A DNA stretch of 64,000 bases from Syncephalis fuscata. Lineage: Eukaryota > Zoopagomycota > Zoopagomycetes > Zoopagales > Piptocephalidaceae. A model generated the notes under the pieces. It saw only the letters and a program-made list of their open reading frames with translations. It searched no databases and was not told where the DNA came from. Numbering within the stretch: the first letter of the stretch is position 1; each line of letters starts with the position of its first letter. Where the stretch lies: positions 186,001 to 250,000 of the forward strand of contig JAHLTZ010000021.1 of NCBI GenBank assembly GCA_025786725.1, in the 5' to 3' direction. Below are positions 10,377 to 22,760 of the stretch, in pieces. The translations under genes and the position numbers were made by a program.

Positions 10377-11670
10377 CTATTTACCACAATGCAAATAAAT
10401 CTTCTGTCGCCAGCATAGCAGCCACCAAGCCACCAACAAAAAGGTTCCAAAGGTGAACGTGTAATCAAAGCTTCCGCCACGTTCACCCGCCAGCTTATTA
10501 ATTACCTTCGAGCGCAATAGACCAATTGCAGAGTTGGAATTATTGTCGGCTGGTCGGGTACAGTCACACTGAATTGATGTTTTACATTTGAAGTCATACG
10601 AACGTCCAGGACAAATGACCTCTTTGCATGATTCTTCGTGGGCAGCACACTGGCTTGGACTCAATGGTGTAGGTGCAGATGCATCAGTGCGGAAAGTTGT
10701 AAACTCTGTAGCACCAGGATTTGCCGAAGCTGTTACTGTAAGCGTCAATGTATTACCTGCAGAATCAGTAGCTACACTAGTGACTGTAGTAAGAATTGCC
10801 TGAGTAATTGTCTCAGGTGGACGAGGTATAGTCACAGTAACAGGTGGTGGTTTGAAGTAACTACTACAGTGCTTGCGGGTGCTGGTGGTGGTGGTGGTGG
10901 TGGATTAGGTGCCGGCTGAGGATTAGGTGCCGGTTTAGGATTAGGTGCTGGTGAAGGATTAGGTGCTGGTGAGGATTAGGTGCTGGTGAAGGATTAGGTG
11001 CTGGCTGAGGATTAGGTGCTGGTGAAGGATTAGGTGCTGGTGAAGGATTCGGTGCCGGCTGGGGATTCGGTGCTGGCGGGGGACTTGGCGCCACACTAGG
11101 TGGAGGTGGTGCCGGTGCCGGATTAGGCTGAGCCGGTGCTGGACCTGTAGAAGAATTGTCGTTAGAACTAGTTTTTGTGGAGGTAGGCGAGGCACTACTA
11201 GATGGAGGGGAAGTAGGGGACGATGCAGATGCAGACGCAGAACTACCTGAAGAAGGCCCGCTTCCAGAAGTAGGAGCAGAATTGGGAACAGGTGAAGAAG
11301 GTGAAGGTGAAGAAGGAGAAGCGGGAGATGGTAGAGGTGCGGCTGAAGAACCACTTGAAGAAGGTTTACTTCCGGAGGCAGCTGGCGATGACACAGAAGG
11401 TGAACCGTTTGGTCCCGATGCAACAGGAGATGACGCTTTATTCCCACCTGATGATGCTCCATTTGGACCGGCGGATGTTGCTGCTCCACCTGGCCCAGTG
11501 GAACCTGATGCTCCGTTGGGTCCAGCAGATGTTTTTGCTTGTGGCAAAGCATGCACCAGACCAGTAGAAGCGCTATGTTGGGCATGATGATCTGGCATAT
11601 TAACCAACATGCTTAACACCACAATAGTGGTAGCCAAAGTCAAGCTTAGACGACTGTAAAACCGCGTCAT
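10377..11670 (-). CDS. Secreted/cell-surface Ser-Pro-rich protein with membrane anchor
   Basis: The ATG at 11670 starts a signal anchor (LSLTLATTIVVLSMLV). A Gly/Ser/Pro/Ala mucin-like region follows, then a run of APNPSP / APNPQP hexapeptides (11050-10910), a Thr/Val-rich segment, a small Cys module (CAAHEESC...CKTSIQCDC) and a C-terminal hydrophobic segment (FGTFLLVAWWLLCW) with a basic tail. The architecture fits a heavily O-glycosylated wall or surface stalk. The frame is interrupted twice by single bases: in the hexapeptide repeat (10971-10977, where one copy reads GTGAGG instead of GTGAAGG) and near 10850. Restoring both would give roughly 430 residues. No family is recognised. Confidence 0.65.
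10905..11060 (-). repeat. 18-bp coding repeats (APNPSP/APNPQP)
   Basis: About eight near-perfect copies of an 18-bp unit (plus strand GGATTAGGTGCTGGTGAA with variants) encode a Pro-Asn hexapeptide. One copy lacks an A and breaks the frame. Confidence 0.85.
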
Positions 11671-12407
11671 GGTGGGACGATTTCTAAAAGCAACGGACTA
11701 TGTATATGTATGTGTGTGTATAGTGTTTAATGACGGCTAATCGCAATTAATGTCGAATTTAAATATGTATATCAGCAGATGCGATACAATTGTGGTTATA
11801 ATACTAAAAAAACGCACAACGGAGGATTGAAGAAGAAGTAAGCGGAAAGCAACAACGGTAGTGGCAACAAGGCTTTGTAGGGTCCCATCATTGTTGCTTG
11901 GCCTATAACCAGTATGGTGTTCGTGTGGAGAGCACCAATTAGATGAAAGAAAACGACCATGCGTTCGACTTGCATGGTGTATTTCACGTGCAGCCATATC
12001 CTTTACTATATAATTCCTATAATAGCCACTGCATATGACAGATTTCCACAATAATGCTGGCGTCTAGATTGCTAATTCCAATTTATGTAAAGTCGTCATA
12101 ATTATACGCATGATATCACTGCAGCAATTTTGATTACAATAAATCAATTAGATATGTTTATAGAAACATCAATTACCAAATTCAGTTTAGTAATATTTCA
12201 TTTAACTATAATAATATGGGATTTATTAGTAGAAAATACACTAGATACAATTGATATTTTGTTTATCTTTTTCGATAACGTGAATAGACTACTAGTAAAA
12301 TATTAAATTAAAGATGCTGCCTTTGCTTTCTAAATAGTGCAATTAAAACTCCGCATTGCTATTAATTATTTTTTCTGAAATATTCACGCATTTTATTACT
12401 AAATACT
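11671..12407. other. Intergenic divergent promoter region
   Basis: This separates the start of the surface protein (minus) from HRQ1 (plus). It is AT-rich with a short TG/TA run at 11701-11720. No gene is seen. Confidence 0.5.
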
Positions 12408-15400
12408 ATGTCTCGTAAAAAACGAACTGCTTCTTCACCACCGTCAACAGACACTACAGCTGTGACGACAAGTAGTGACAGTATTAATAGCGAGAATGAC
12501 TGGCCGCTATGGTGTAATGCATTGGTACAGGCGTTTTCTACAATGATAACATTATATGAATTCCTTATATACCAAGGACGTTCTAATAGTACCGCAAGTC
12601 CACAGCAGCACTAAGCTTTGACGCTATAACTAATGCCTATAGTTCTTCTAATACAAATAACCAGTCAGAAAACCGGCAAGTAGTTTACAAACTTAAAGCC
12701 TTGTACAAATACTAACATAATTTAATAATAGACAACAAATAACTAAAGAAACACTGGCACGCATTCTAGCTGTTGCTCCAGATTTAATTAAGGCGACTTA
12801 TAGAACGCGTACCGAATTAAATACGCCATTACAACAGCAAACTGAATTGACATCTTTAGCACCGTTACAATTTGAAAATAATATAAAATCGACAACAGCA
12901 AAACGTTCAAAAAAATCATGGGATGATCCATATGCAAAGTTTGCATCAGTTAACAATGAAAAATCAGTACTGCTGTTGGAATTCCCCACAATATCCTCTG
13001 ACTTATCGGTTGTTATTAGTAAGAATCGGGCATCAGAGGCCAAAAACCTCGTATTAAAAAGAGTAGCAATCAAAATAGTACTATACTTGTAATTCAGCAA
13101 CGTATTGCGGCATTTCGTATTCGACTTGGACAATTTCTAGCAGAAATGGCAAGTACCTAATAATTAAAAATATTTTAGACATTTAATAAATTGTAAACAA
13201 TAATTAGGGAGAAGAAGCAGAAATAGAATTAACAGAAAGAGCACAAAGTATTCTTCCAATGCATCCAGAAGCGTTGGCTAAACAACCAACTACTGATTCT
13301 ACCCAATCAGTGCCACCTACATCTTCTGTAAAAATAGAAGAATTATTAAATAAATTGCTATCATCTCCATATTATGAGGGACAAGTGGCGCCAGAAGGAC
13401 GTCGAACATTTCCGGCACGGAAAGAGCAATTTAGTATGTATACTATGCTGGTATGATTGACGTAGCTAACTGAGACCGAGTAGAGAAGCCTAATGAGCCA
13501 TTATCTGATGGTATACGTCAAGCGTTATACAAAGCTCGTGGTATAAAACAGTTTTATACACATCAAGCAAAAGCATTAGACTATCTGGCCATGGAAAACA
13601 TGTTGTTGTGTCTACTGCCACTTCAAGGTAAATTATTTGTAATAAAATTAAAGATTAATTAAATATCCAACATGGCAAAATCAGTGGCAAATCGGTTATA
13701 TATCAAGTACCAACATTAAAATTACTAGAGCAAGCATCAACAACTGCAAATCATGCTGTACGTATTCTTTGGATGTTTCCCACCAAAGCACTATCTCGAG
13801 ATCAACTTGAGTCAATGAAACAATTGGTTGGTGCGCATCCTCAGCTAGACGATTGGGCTCACATATTGGCACACGATGGAGACACGGCAAATGACCGAGA
13901 GATGCGAAAACAGGCCCGCGATGAAGCACACGTTATACTTACTAATCCAGATACACTTCATATGTCTATATTACCTTACGCTGATCGATGGCGAAATTTC
14001 TTTACAAATCTTCGTTTAGTAGTACTTGATGGTGGGTATTAATGGCCAATATAAACTCGCCACTAATTACTTGGACTTAGAGCTACACGTATGTGCAGGT
14101 GGATTTGGAGCACATGTCGCTGTTATTATACGACGACTTCGACGTATGTGTGCAGCTTACGGCAACAAGGCTGTTCAATTTATTTCGTGCAGCGCCACTA
14201 TTGCCAATCCAGTTGAAGTAATTTATTAATATTATATATTACGTTATAAATCACTGACGAGCTATTAATTATATTTTACGCTAAAAGCACATGTCCAATT
14301 TATTTGGATTGGAAACAGAGAGTATTGCTCTGGTAGAAACGGATGGTGCACCACAAGGACGCAAGGTAATCCAAACAACTTAGTCTTTAAGTTTGCAATG
14401 TTTATTGAAACAAAAAAGGAGTTTATGGTGTGGAACCCTCCATTGCATAATCCAGATATGCCGGAATTGGGTCGACGACGCTCTATACTGGAAAGTGCAC
14501 GAATAATGGCTTTTTTAGTACAGCACCATGTTCGGTCTATTTTATTTTGTAGAGTAAGAAATAATGTGAATAGCATGATTTATATTAATTTATTGATACA
14601 GACACGCAAAGTATGTGAACTCGTATTACAGCATTTACATGATTTACTCAATGAGTCGGGTCTAAATCATTTAATACCATATGTCACCTCCTATCGTAGC
14701 GGCTATGACCCTAAAGTGTGTAACAGTAACAGATAATTGGCATAACTATAAGTGCTTATAAATACGTATAATGGCTATGGCAGGATCGAAGACGTATAGA
14801 GAAAAGCATGTTTTCCGGACAGCTATTGGCCGTAATAGCCACTAGCGCCTTAGAATTGGGCGTTGATATTGGCGCTTTAGACGCAGTTGTATTACTTGGC
14901 GTACCATGGAATAAAGCAGCTCTTTGGCAGCAGATGGGACGAGCAGGTCGGCGGCGCCAGACATCAATGGCCATTTTAGTTGCTGAGGAACAGCCGCTAG
15001 ATCAATATTATGCGCGTCGACTTGACCAGCTATTTGAGGTAACGCCGGAAATTGCTGCCGACTGGTCACATTCTCCAGTGTTGGGCGCGCAGCTTCAATG
15101 CGCTGCATATGAACGTGTTATAGACATAGAAGAAGATCAAGTATGGTTTGGCGCCAAGCTGAAAGAGCTGTGTCAGGCCCATTTAATACGTATTAATTCA
15201 AGAGTATGCAGCTATTATTGTGTGTTTATTGATTGGTATATTAACCAGCCTTACAGTATTATCGTTCACATCCAGATATGAGCGATTTTCCTCCAAGTCA
15301 GGTGGCAATACGTGGCAGATTAGAAAAAATTACTGGACGGTTATTGATGGCACACATGGAAGACAGGCGGTGATTGAGGAAATGGAAGCTGTGCGTGCTT

Positions 15401-16333
15401 TATTCACGATATACGAAGGTGCAATTTATTTGCATCAAGGCAAGCGCTATTTAGTTGATAAAGTCAATGTAGAGGATTGTTACATAATCGTGCGACAAGT
15501 GAATGTTACCTGGTTGACCCAACAGCGGGATTTCACTGATCTAGATCCGTTGGAAACACTGTCTACATGTTCCATTGGTTCAGTACGTGCAAACACAACA
15601 GACGCAACAGCGTTCCAATACAGTAGTTGTATATTACGGCATTGTTCAAAGTAGGTTATTTATTAATTTTGCAATATACTTGCATTGCTTAATTTAAATT
15701 TGTTTAGTGAAAGCAACAGTATTTGGCTATTATAAATTAGACGGGAAAACAGGGCAGATTCTAGACTCGGTTGACATTGATATGCCGCCGGTTATTCGAA
15801 CCAGGCCTGGCATTTGGTTGAATCTACCGGCAAATGGATTGAAATCGCTTGAAAAGGAGCAGATTGATGTGGAAGCGGCAGTCATGCACTGGCACACGTT
15901 TGTCTTTCTGTAATTCCGTCATTTGTGTTATGCAACGCCGAAGATATGCGAGCTGAGTGTAAGAATCCTCATGCTACTCGATATCGGCCACCGCGGTAAG
16001 TTAATAATGTTAGAATTCAATCGATTTACTAACCACATAAAGGCTTGTACTTCAGGATAACACATCAGGTGTGGGAGTGGCCATTAAAGTATACAATCGA
16101 ATTTACAATATATTACAAGAAGCCTATCAATTAGTGTCAACTTGTTCTTGCAAAGAAGGCTGTCCTCATTGTAAGTGATTTTAAACAATTACTTGCGTTT
16201 AATTGTATATTAATAAGGACCATGTGCAGGTGTTAATTCAGCTCTTTGCACAGAATACAATCAAGTTCTTTCTAAGAAAGGTGCCTGTATACTACTTGAC
16301 CACATTATTGACTTGCCATCAGTCGATTTTTAG
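12408..16333 (+). CDS. HRQ1: HRQ1-type RecQ-family DNA helicase (DUF1998)
   Basis: This is a multi-exon gene. Walker A TATSSGKS is split by an intron at 13630-13679. Motif II VVLDELH is created by splicing across 14032-14083. The protein continues with SCSATIANP (motif III), TSALELGVDIG (motif V) and QQMGRAGRR (motif VI). Then come the HRQ1-specific region FTIYEGAIYLHQGKRYLV with TQQRDFTDLDP, and the C-terminal Cys module CSCKEGCPHCV...C..YNQVLSKKGA. Hrq1 is a 3'-5' helicase related to RECQL4, acting in interstrand-crosslink repair and telomere maintenance. Several single-base frame breaks interrupt it: near 12612, 13030, 13593 (GG for GGG), 15328 (A6 for A7) and 15885. All domains survive, so I favour sequencing indels over decay. 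Confidence 0.88.
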
Positions 16334-17193
16334 TTTTTTACATGGAGAATTAGATAAATACATTGTTTTTTAAATTCATTAAATTCATTAAATTTATTTA
16401 TTAATAAAATTATTTTTTATTAAATTAATATTAAAACGTCTTACTAAGCTACTATTTCCGTTTCTTTTCCTCCTTTGGTTACTTAATCAATGTTACGTCA
16501 TTTTATTACTGATGCTATAGCAATGTTATTCTTTTTTATCAAATCAAAAGCAGATCAAGCTTTGTAATAAAAAATAATAGCATTTATTAAACTATTACAA
16601 TTGTTGGTGTATATTTAATAATTAAATATGTACTAATAATTTTACTTGTACATATGTTGATTTTACATTTGAGAATGTAACAACACCACTTGTAATATAT
16701 TTAGTGCTATATTTAATATATTATTACCAAAATCATATAAACAGCCATTAAAATGTTTAATATTGCATTAAACAATCTTTACCAAGCCAGTTTTCTGCTT
16801 TCTGGCAGTCAAAAAAAACTGGCATTTGCTGCTGGAACAGTCTTCATAAAACAAATAAGCTGTAATCTTGTTGAATCACTATTTTTCTTTTAAAATTGCA
16901 ATCGTTAACAAGCTTAGACTCGTCAACAGCAATCCTCAGTTTTTCAATACTGTTAAATATAGCTTCTTTAAATCATTTAGTAGACATTGTGGCGGATTTT
17001 TTTAAATTGGTGTATTGTAATAAATAAATTTTAAAAAAGTGTATTTTTATTTAATAAATTTAAAAATGGGAATTTATGGGAAATTTAAAAACGGTGTATT
17101 TATCTAATCTCTCCTTTTATATTTTAATTTGATTAAACAATAGTGTATTTCTGTAAAATTGAATATTATAGTAGTATACAATTCAGGTGTTTA
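16334..17193. other. Very AT-rich intergenic sequence
   Basis: This is the convergent 3' region between HRQ1 and the F-box-like gene. Parts are over 80% A/T. Minus-strand fragments around 16750-16990 look faintly protein-like (EAIFNSIEKLRIAVDESKL) but are broken by stops. I could not tie them to a transposase. Confidence 0.45.
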
Positions 17194-18690
17194 TTATGTT
17201 AAATCAAATGATGTAGACATTGTAAAATAGTTAACATTGTACTCATTTGATGGTTCAGTGGATATACAAAAAGTAGAACGAATCATATAGTTTGGCAAGC
17301 TATCATCTCGTACTTTGTCTGACCCATCAATGCAAAAACCTGCAGGCTCTCCGGAATATATGTCCTTTACTTGGCCGATACCATTGTGCTCGCACCAAAC
17401 AAGTCTCCCAAGAATTGGACAAATGTCAATCATTCCTTCAAGATCAATAAAATGCGTAGCATCTCCAATGGTTAGGTCAATGATCATATAGCAGTCATCA
17501 AATTGTATGACAGCATTGGTGGGATCTATACGAAATCCAGAACGGCCATTTGTAAACGAACATATATAGTCTTGTGATGGCTCTTTACCGGTAGTGTACA
17601 GGCTGAGTGTGCACATTTCAGAAGGACCACAAATGGCATAAATATAGTCCAATCCTAATGAAAATACCCGGCAATCTTCGTATATGTGGTCGCAGTGGAA
17701 TTTACCTCTACGCACTTTTTCCATCTGCAGTCTGGAGCCATGAGGAGTAAGATGGTATTGCCGCCATTCAAGTCGTTTAACAACAATGTTAGGTCCGTGA
17801 CTAAACAGCACAATACTATTCTCGTTGGCCTCCATTATAAAGCACGCACGGTAAAGGTGATGCGGCAGTTTATGGCTATGGCCCGTAGTCAGATTCATCA
17901 AAACATTCCAGTTATTGTTCTCCTCCCATGTCATTATTACCCAACGACCATAGGTTCTAATTCGTGCTGTCGATACACTGCCCTCTACATCAATTGGTAA
18001 CCAGTTATCTTCCGAGTAAGTGGGACGAACAAATAATACACTATTGAACTCTACGGCAGTATAATAGCCATTGACAAATATAGGCTTGATGCTATTTTTG
18101 AAATATGGAGAAGAGTAGCTGCTGGGCGTCGAAATTACGGATTTTGAAGAATTTGCAATATCTACGAGTATCTCAGTGGCGCTTGGCGATATATGGTCAG
18201 CATCTTGATGAGCTCTGCAAAGTATTTTCAGTGGCAGATTTGAAGCGCTTATGAGTCTGCAATATTTGTACCAAAATGCTCGTTTCATATATCCATTATA
18301 GCTTTCGCTTTTACAGCGTTTCTCCCGCCAGTTCTTCTCCACTATACGCCGATCTTTATAGGCCAAACGCCAATTAATTCCCAAAAATGTAGTATACCAT
18401 GACTTTTCATGGCAAAGATCAATTTCTGAACCAGCTGGACGCCCATATCGCCTCCAAGTCATATTGCGATACCACAATAAAAAGTCTTCTTCGTTTGCCG
18501 CGTACCGCCAATGGAAAGTTCGTCCATACAAGCTACGCCAATAATGACTCGACTGTCTTACTGTAATTTGCAAGGAACGACTGGCACATTCCAGCTCTAG
18601 TATTTCTGCGTCGTTTAATTCTTGAAATAAAACGTCTTTCTCCTTGAGCGGAAGAACCGCTAAGATTGCTTCAAACTTGGAAATGGTCAT
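17194..18690 (-). CDS. F-box-like protein with probable beta-propeller
   Basis: An uninterrupted 498-codon frame starts at ATG 18690. Residues about 8-60 have the spacing of a degenerate F-box (AVLPLKEKDVLFQELNDAEI, then a Leu/Cys helix and WRSLYGRTFHW). A Trp/Arg-rich helix with NWREKRCKS follows at about 120, typical of F-box proteins before the substrate domain. The rest is beta-rich with repeated hydrophobic strands (RWVIMTWEENNNW, IVLFSHGPNIVVKRLEW, GRLVWCEHNG), suggesting a propeller. A role as an SCF substrate receptor is inferred from architecture only. No frame damage is seen, in contrast to some neighbours. Confidence 0.6.
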   Translation of the reverse strand: MTISKFEAILAVLPLKEKDVLFQELNDAEILELECASRSLQITVRQSSHYWRSLYGRTFHWRYAANEEDFLLWYRNMTWRRYGRPAGSEIDLCHEKSWYTTFLGINWRLAYKDRRIVEKNWREKRCKSESYNGYMKRAFWYKYCRLISASNLPLKILCRAHQDADHISPSATEILVDIANSSKSVISTPSSYSSPYFKNSIKPIFVNGYYTAVEFNSVLFVRPTYSEDNWLPIDVEGSVSTARIRTYGRWVIMTWEENNNWNVLMNLTTGHSHKLPHHLYRACFIMEANENSIVLFSHGPNIVVKRLEWRQYHLTPHGSRLQMEKVRRGKFHCDHIYEDCRVFSLGLDYIYAICGPSEMCTLSLYTTGKEPSQDYICSFTNGRSGFRIDPTNAVIQFDDCYMIIDLTIGDATHFIDLEGMIDICPILGRLVWCEHNGIGQVKDIYSGEPAGFCIDGSDKVRDDSLPNYMIRSTFCISTEPSNEYNVNYFTMSTSFDLT

Positions 18691-19503
18691 TGCAAAGAGT
18701 AAATGTCATGCGAAAAAGCCATGGATATGCGGTATAAAAATGGCCGTCGCACAGCAATTACCAGAGTTGATTTCTAGTGCAGCGCCATTGCATGTAAAAG
18801 GGGTATTTTTGGCTGTGCCACGCTTGAATCAATAATATATAAAGTAACCAAATAAGACGCATTCTAAATATCGAATTGGCCGCTATAGATACACTAGTAG
18901 TGGCTATAAAAACAATGCAAACTTTTTATTTATTAAATCTATGTCTGTTGAACATTATAATTCATTGTATGATGCAATGTTTTTTAGCTGTTATTTGAGC
19001 TTTAGTATTAGCTATAAATGACGGCGCAATAGCAATGATTTAAATTATTACATTAGATACAATATGACTAGTATACCACATTTATTACATAAACTGTTAC
19101 AATTTTTGAGAGTTTTTAATATGTGTATCGTAGTATATAAAATGTTTAGAAAGAAGCCAGTACCACAACGGTAAGTCGGCATAATAAAATAATTGTCCAC
19201 AGCCATAACTATAATATGACAATTGAATTATCACTGCTAGGCATGGCACTTACTATTTGCAGCATAGCTAAATTGCTATTATCGTTTTAAATTTTATTTT
19301 ATTTATTGCTTTATTTGGAATTGCATTCGAATGCTAGCTCCAAATTTAACAATATAAATATGCTCATTTTACAACCAACAAAGCGAGCATTATTTGCTCT
19401 ACATTTTTATTTTCTTATTCAATACATACGAAATAACTGCAACAACATTTTTATAAAAGATATGCGCTTTACGCTTAAAAATCAGCTACAATTGTACTAC
19501 AAT
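18691..19503. other. AT-rich intergenic sequence
   Basis: This is the upstream region of the F-box-like gene and of the secreted-type gene at 19504. No coding frame is convincing. Short hydrophobic frames here are typical of AT-rich DNA. Confidence 0.5.
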
Positions 19504-20598
19504 GATATTTGGCACTAGATCTGCATCTGTCTTTGCTATTGCTACTTTAGTTTTAGCTTCATTACTTGTTAAAGTCGATGGACGACTAGGACTATTTCAA
19601 AAAAATTATGCTTTATTGGATAAAGTGTAAACACTTGTATTAACTATATACCGATAGATAGCTTTTATCATTATTTATTAAAAAATTTTAGTGAGCATGG
19701 TATAGAGATTACAGAATTTATTAAAGATGCAGGATTTGTCAGGACGGCTATGGAAAGATTTTTAAAAGACTGAATCATATTAATGTGTATGCGTAGCGAC
19801 GAAGAGGTTAAAGAGCTATACGATGTATGTTTTAATTATCTACATACTAAAGAAAGCTAACGTATGCCACGTTTAATAGACATTGTTACTTGAAGAAAAA
19901 TGGATGAATTAAGACATAAAATAGTCAGGGTGCCAATTATAGTTTCCGATTCGTAAAAAGGAGTCGACTTGCTACGTTACAAAATATCAATGCAATCAAA
20001 CACTTGGAAGCTACGAAGAGAAACTATTAGAGAAACACAATTCTATAGTTGTCACAAAATATGGTCTTTCGGAGGTTTCGTTATTGCTTGAATGGACTAA
20101 AATATTTATGGATGAGCAAGTACAGATTTACGCTACAAGAGCCAACATAGTACAAATAATTGTGAAATGTAGGTAAATACAACAACATATGAGGCTATAT
20201 TAACTGGATACTATACTAGCTATGCTTTTAACGCAAAAGCAAGGCTGGGACATCAACGCCAACATGCAGGGCAAGTACTATGTATAGTAAAATTTGTAAT
20301 ATTAACTTACAATCTAGATGTCTGTGTTAATAATAATGGAATCGCTATAACATTTTTATGATTTGATAGAACTTATAAACATGGTCATAGCAAAATGGAG
20401 CCAAAAGAAATAGCGAGAAGAACTCGACATATGAACGATAAGACTAAAAGCATTATGACCACACTGGCTATTCCTGCTGATAGGCGTCAAATGAAAACAT
20501 GTATAGAAACAGGAGATATGCCTACCGACAAAATAGTATACAAGAAAATGATTTGCAAAGAGGCTAGGAAAATCATGTTTCCAGATACTGACCTATAG
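19504..20598 (+). pseudogene. Putative secreted protein gene, multi-exon or decayed
   Basis: ATG 19504 opens a signal peptide (FAIATLVLASLLVKVDG) and ends near a splice-like GTGTAA at 19627. Separate downstream open blocks have protein-like composition and intron-like gaps: EHGIEITEFIKDAGF (from about 19692), LLEWTKIFMDEQVQIYATRA (about 20090-20150), LTQKQGWDINANMQGK (about 20225-20270), and a longer basic block starting KHGHSKMEPKEIARRTRHM, ending at 20598. I cannot join them all in one frame with canonical introns. It is either a many-exon gene with sequencing indels or a pseudogene. No family is recognised. Confidence 0.35.
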
Positions 20599-20780
20599 GA
20601 TAGTGGCAATTCTAATAGCATGTCGACATTGGAATTGGCATTAGAAAAAAGTTTACCATTATATAAATTATGATTGCTTTTTATTTTCATTTCACATAAA
20701 CCAATAAGCAAACAAAGCTATTTACTATTTAAACAATTTAGTATAAACTTATTTTGAATGAACAATGGAATTTATTATGT

Positions 20781-21863
20781 TTATTCATAAAGTGGAATGG
20801 CCCATGGGTTCACAGTATAAATGTGTCTGATCGAAATTTGATTCAATTTGTCCAAATCTTCTTGTGACAGATTGTATACTTGGAAATTATCGTGAATACG
20901 TGTTGGATTACTTGACTTTGGAATGACTATTGGAATTCTAGCGTTAATAATATTTTGCAAAAATATTTATGTAGTTACCTGAAATGCCCTGCTGTAATGC
21001 CCAGCTTAATAATGTCTGTGCAGGGGTTTTTCCATTACGTTTAGACACTTCGCATACCTATCCATGCTGCATTAGTAAATAATAAACTTGAACGTATTCA
21101 CTATACCGTTGGATCAGCAAGCAAGTATGGCTCTTTGGAAAATCCGAGTGAGCGATAGGCAGTTATATGAATATTATGAGCATTGCAAAATTCTACAAGT
21201 TCGTGTTGTGGGTGATATGGATGAAGTTCAACTTGATTGACAGCAGGGACTACATCGGTTAGCTTGAGTAAACGTTGGATATTCTTGACGGTAAAGTTTG
21301 CCACCCAATTGCCTTGACCTTGCCAGTTTTCAGTAGCGCCTTTATTGAACTAGTTAGCTTATTTTCGCATCATCTACAGTTTTCTAGCTTACCTCCATAG
21401 CACGCCAGGTATCACAGAAATCAATATCGCCCATAATAACATTGCCAGCTTCGTCTAGCGGCCATGAATCTTCTCCTCGTACGAAAGCGTGCGGCCAGTG
21501 CATTAAGTACAAATCCAGATAGTCCAGCTGCAAATCTTGAAGTGTCTTATCTAATGCTTTTTCGACATCGTCTGGATGGTGACGAGTGTTCCAAAGCTTT
21601 GATGTAATAAAATACTCGCTTCTGGGTAGCTTGACTTGTTTTAATGCCTTGCCTATGGCTTCCTCTTGCCCATAAAATGCAGCACAATCCAAATGGCGAT
21701 ATCCAGCCTCAAAAGCTGTGTTGATGGCATTGATCGTCTCGCTATCCGATACATCCGCTACTCAAATATTAATCAATGTTAAATGGGCGCAAAATGGCTA
21801 CATACATGTTCCCAGACCAACTGCTGGAATTTTGGCTCCTGTATTCAGTGTAAAAGACGACAT
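20781..21863 (-). CDS. Aldo/keto reductase (one-base frame break)
   Basis: Five exons (21806-21863, 21393-21760, 21107-21339, 20979-21057, 20781-20926) give 294 residues if one base is added to the G run at 21304-21306, where KAIG|VANFT changes frame. All four catalytic residues of the family are present: D44 (HLDCAAFY), Y49, K74 (FITSKLW) and H107 (LMHWP). The NADPH-loop motif [11 protein letters not shown] is intact. It should reduce carbonyls or sugars with NADPH in the cytosol; the substrate cannot be told. Two acceptor sites lie 12 or more nt beyond the branch point rather than at the first AG, which keeps the frame. Confidence 0.9.
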
Positions 21864-22760
21864 GATTAACACGATAGCAAAATAAAGCTACAGAAACATA
21901 TTTTTAATAAAAATATACACTATTTTATAGCAATCCAAATATTCTAACTGCTTAGTAATTGCTTAAATATTAATTACTAATATCAACTAAAAATTTAACA
22001 CGAGTTCATTATAATATGACTCAAGCACAGGCGATAAACGACCTGCGCGCTATTAGCTCGTTTATTTATTTATTATTTTTTAATATTGTCTAAAAATAGA
22101 TTAAATATAACTTGATTAATATTCTGGGTGTGCAGGTTAGGCGACGGGTTTACACGGTTAAAAGGAATAAGAGAATAAACATAAAATAATGGTTAGAATC
22201 CATAATGTCTTTGTTTGTGATAACTGTTATGTGTTTATATTATTCTACTCGATAATTGGGATATCGGAGTAAAGCAATATAAAATATAAAATTATACTGA
22301 TTACTATTTTTATAACACTGGTGTTAATCACCATATTTTATTAAATAAAATATTGTAAAACAAGGAATAGAATATGGCTGCTAATTATAACCAGGTTGCG
22401 GAGTGTAAATACTGGTGATGTGAACTGGTGTTGATTTGTGTGGTTGAAAAGACATTTTTAATTAGTTACTGTTATCAATAGGTGGTGTTGAGGGCGCAAT
22501 CAGAGCGTTATTAAATATTACGCTGCTGGACCCATTTACCCTCCACCTATTTCATCATTAACCAACCATTGGCAATTACCAGTTGCCCACGTCTTTCAAA
22601 TACGTTGTAATCATTGGTTCGTATTGCCATTCTTAAGTGACTCCTGATTACTATATTTAGTATCCGCCATGCGTGGCGGAGTGGTGATTAAGTGGCCATT
22701 CCATGGCCATTTTGTTACACCAATCTAGTCATTTTACCGTTTATTCTATTTGTTTGTAAA
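21864..22760. other. AT-rich intergenic divergent region
   Basis: This lies between the AKR start and the membrane-protein gene at 22761. An open frame extends upstream of the ATG at 22761 but lacks another start codon. I see no gene or strong repeat. Confidence 0.5.

Noticed and set aside
11156-11587. Acidic plus-strand open frame (Glu/Gly/Ala-rich)
   Set aside because: It is the complement of the Ser/Pro-rich surface protein; composition follows from the repeats.
16750-16990. Possible Tc1/mariner transposase remnant on the minus strand
   Set aside because: Short protein-like pieces are broken by stops and lack the DDE-D signature or a recognisable helix-turn-helix.
21340-21350. First AG after the branch point as the AKR exon 3 acceptor
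   Set aside because: That choice gives a segment ([11 protein letters not shown]) unlike any aldo/keto reductase; the AG 12 nt later gives the conserved [15 protein letters not shown].
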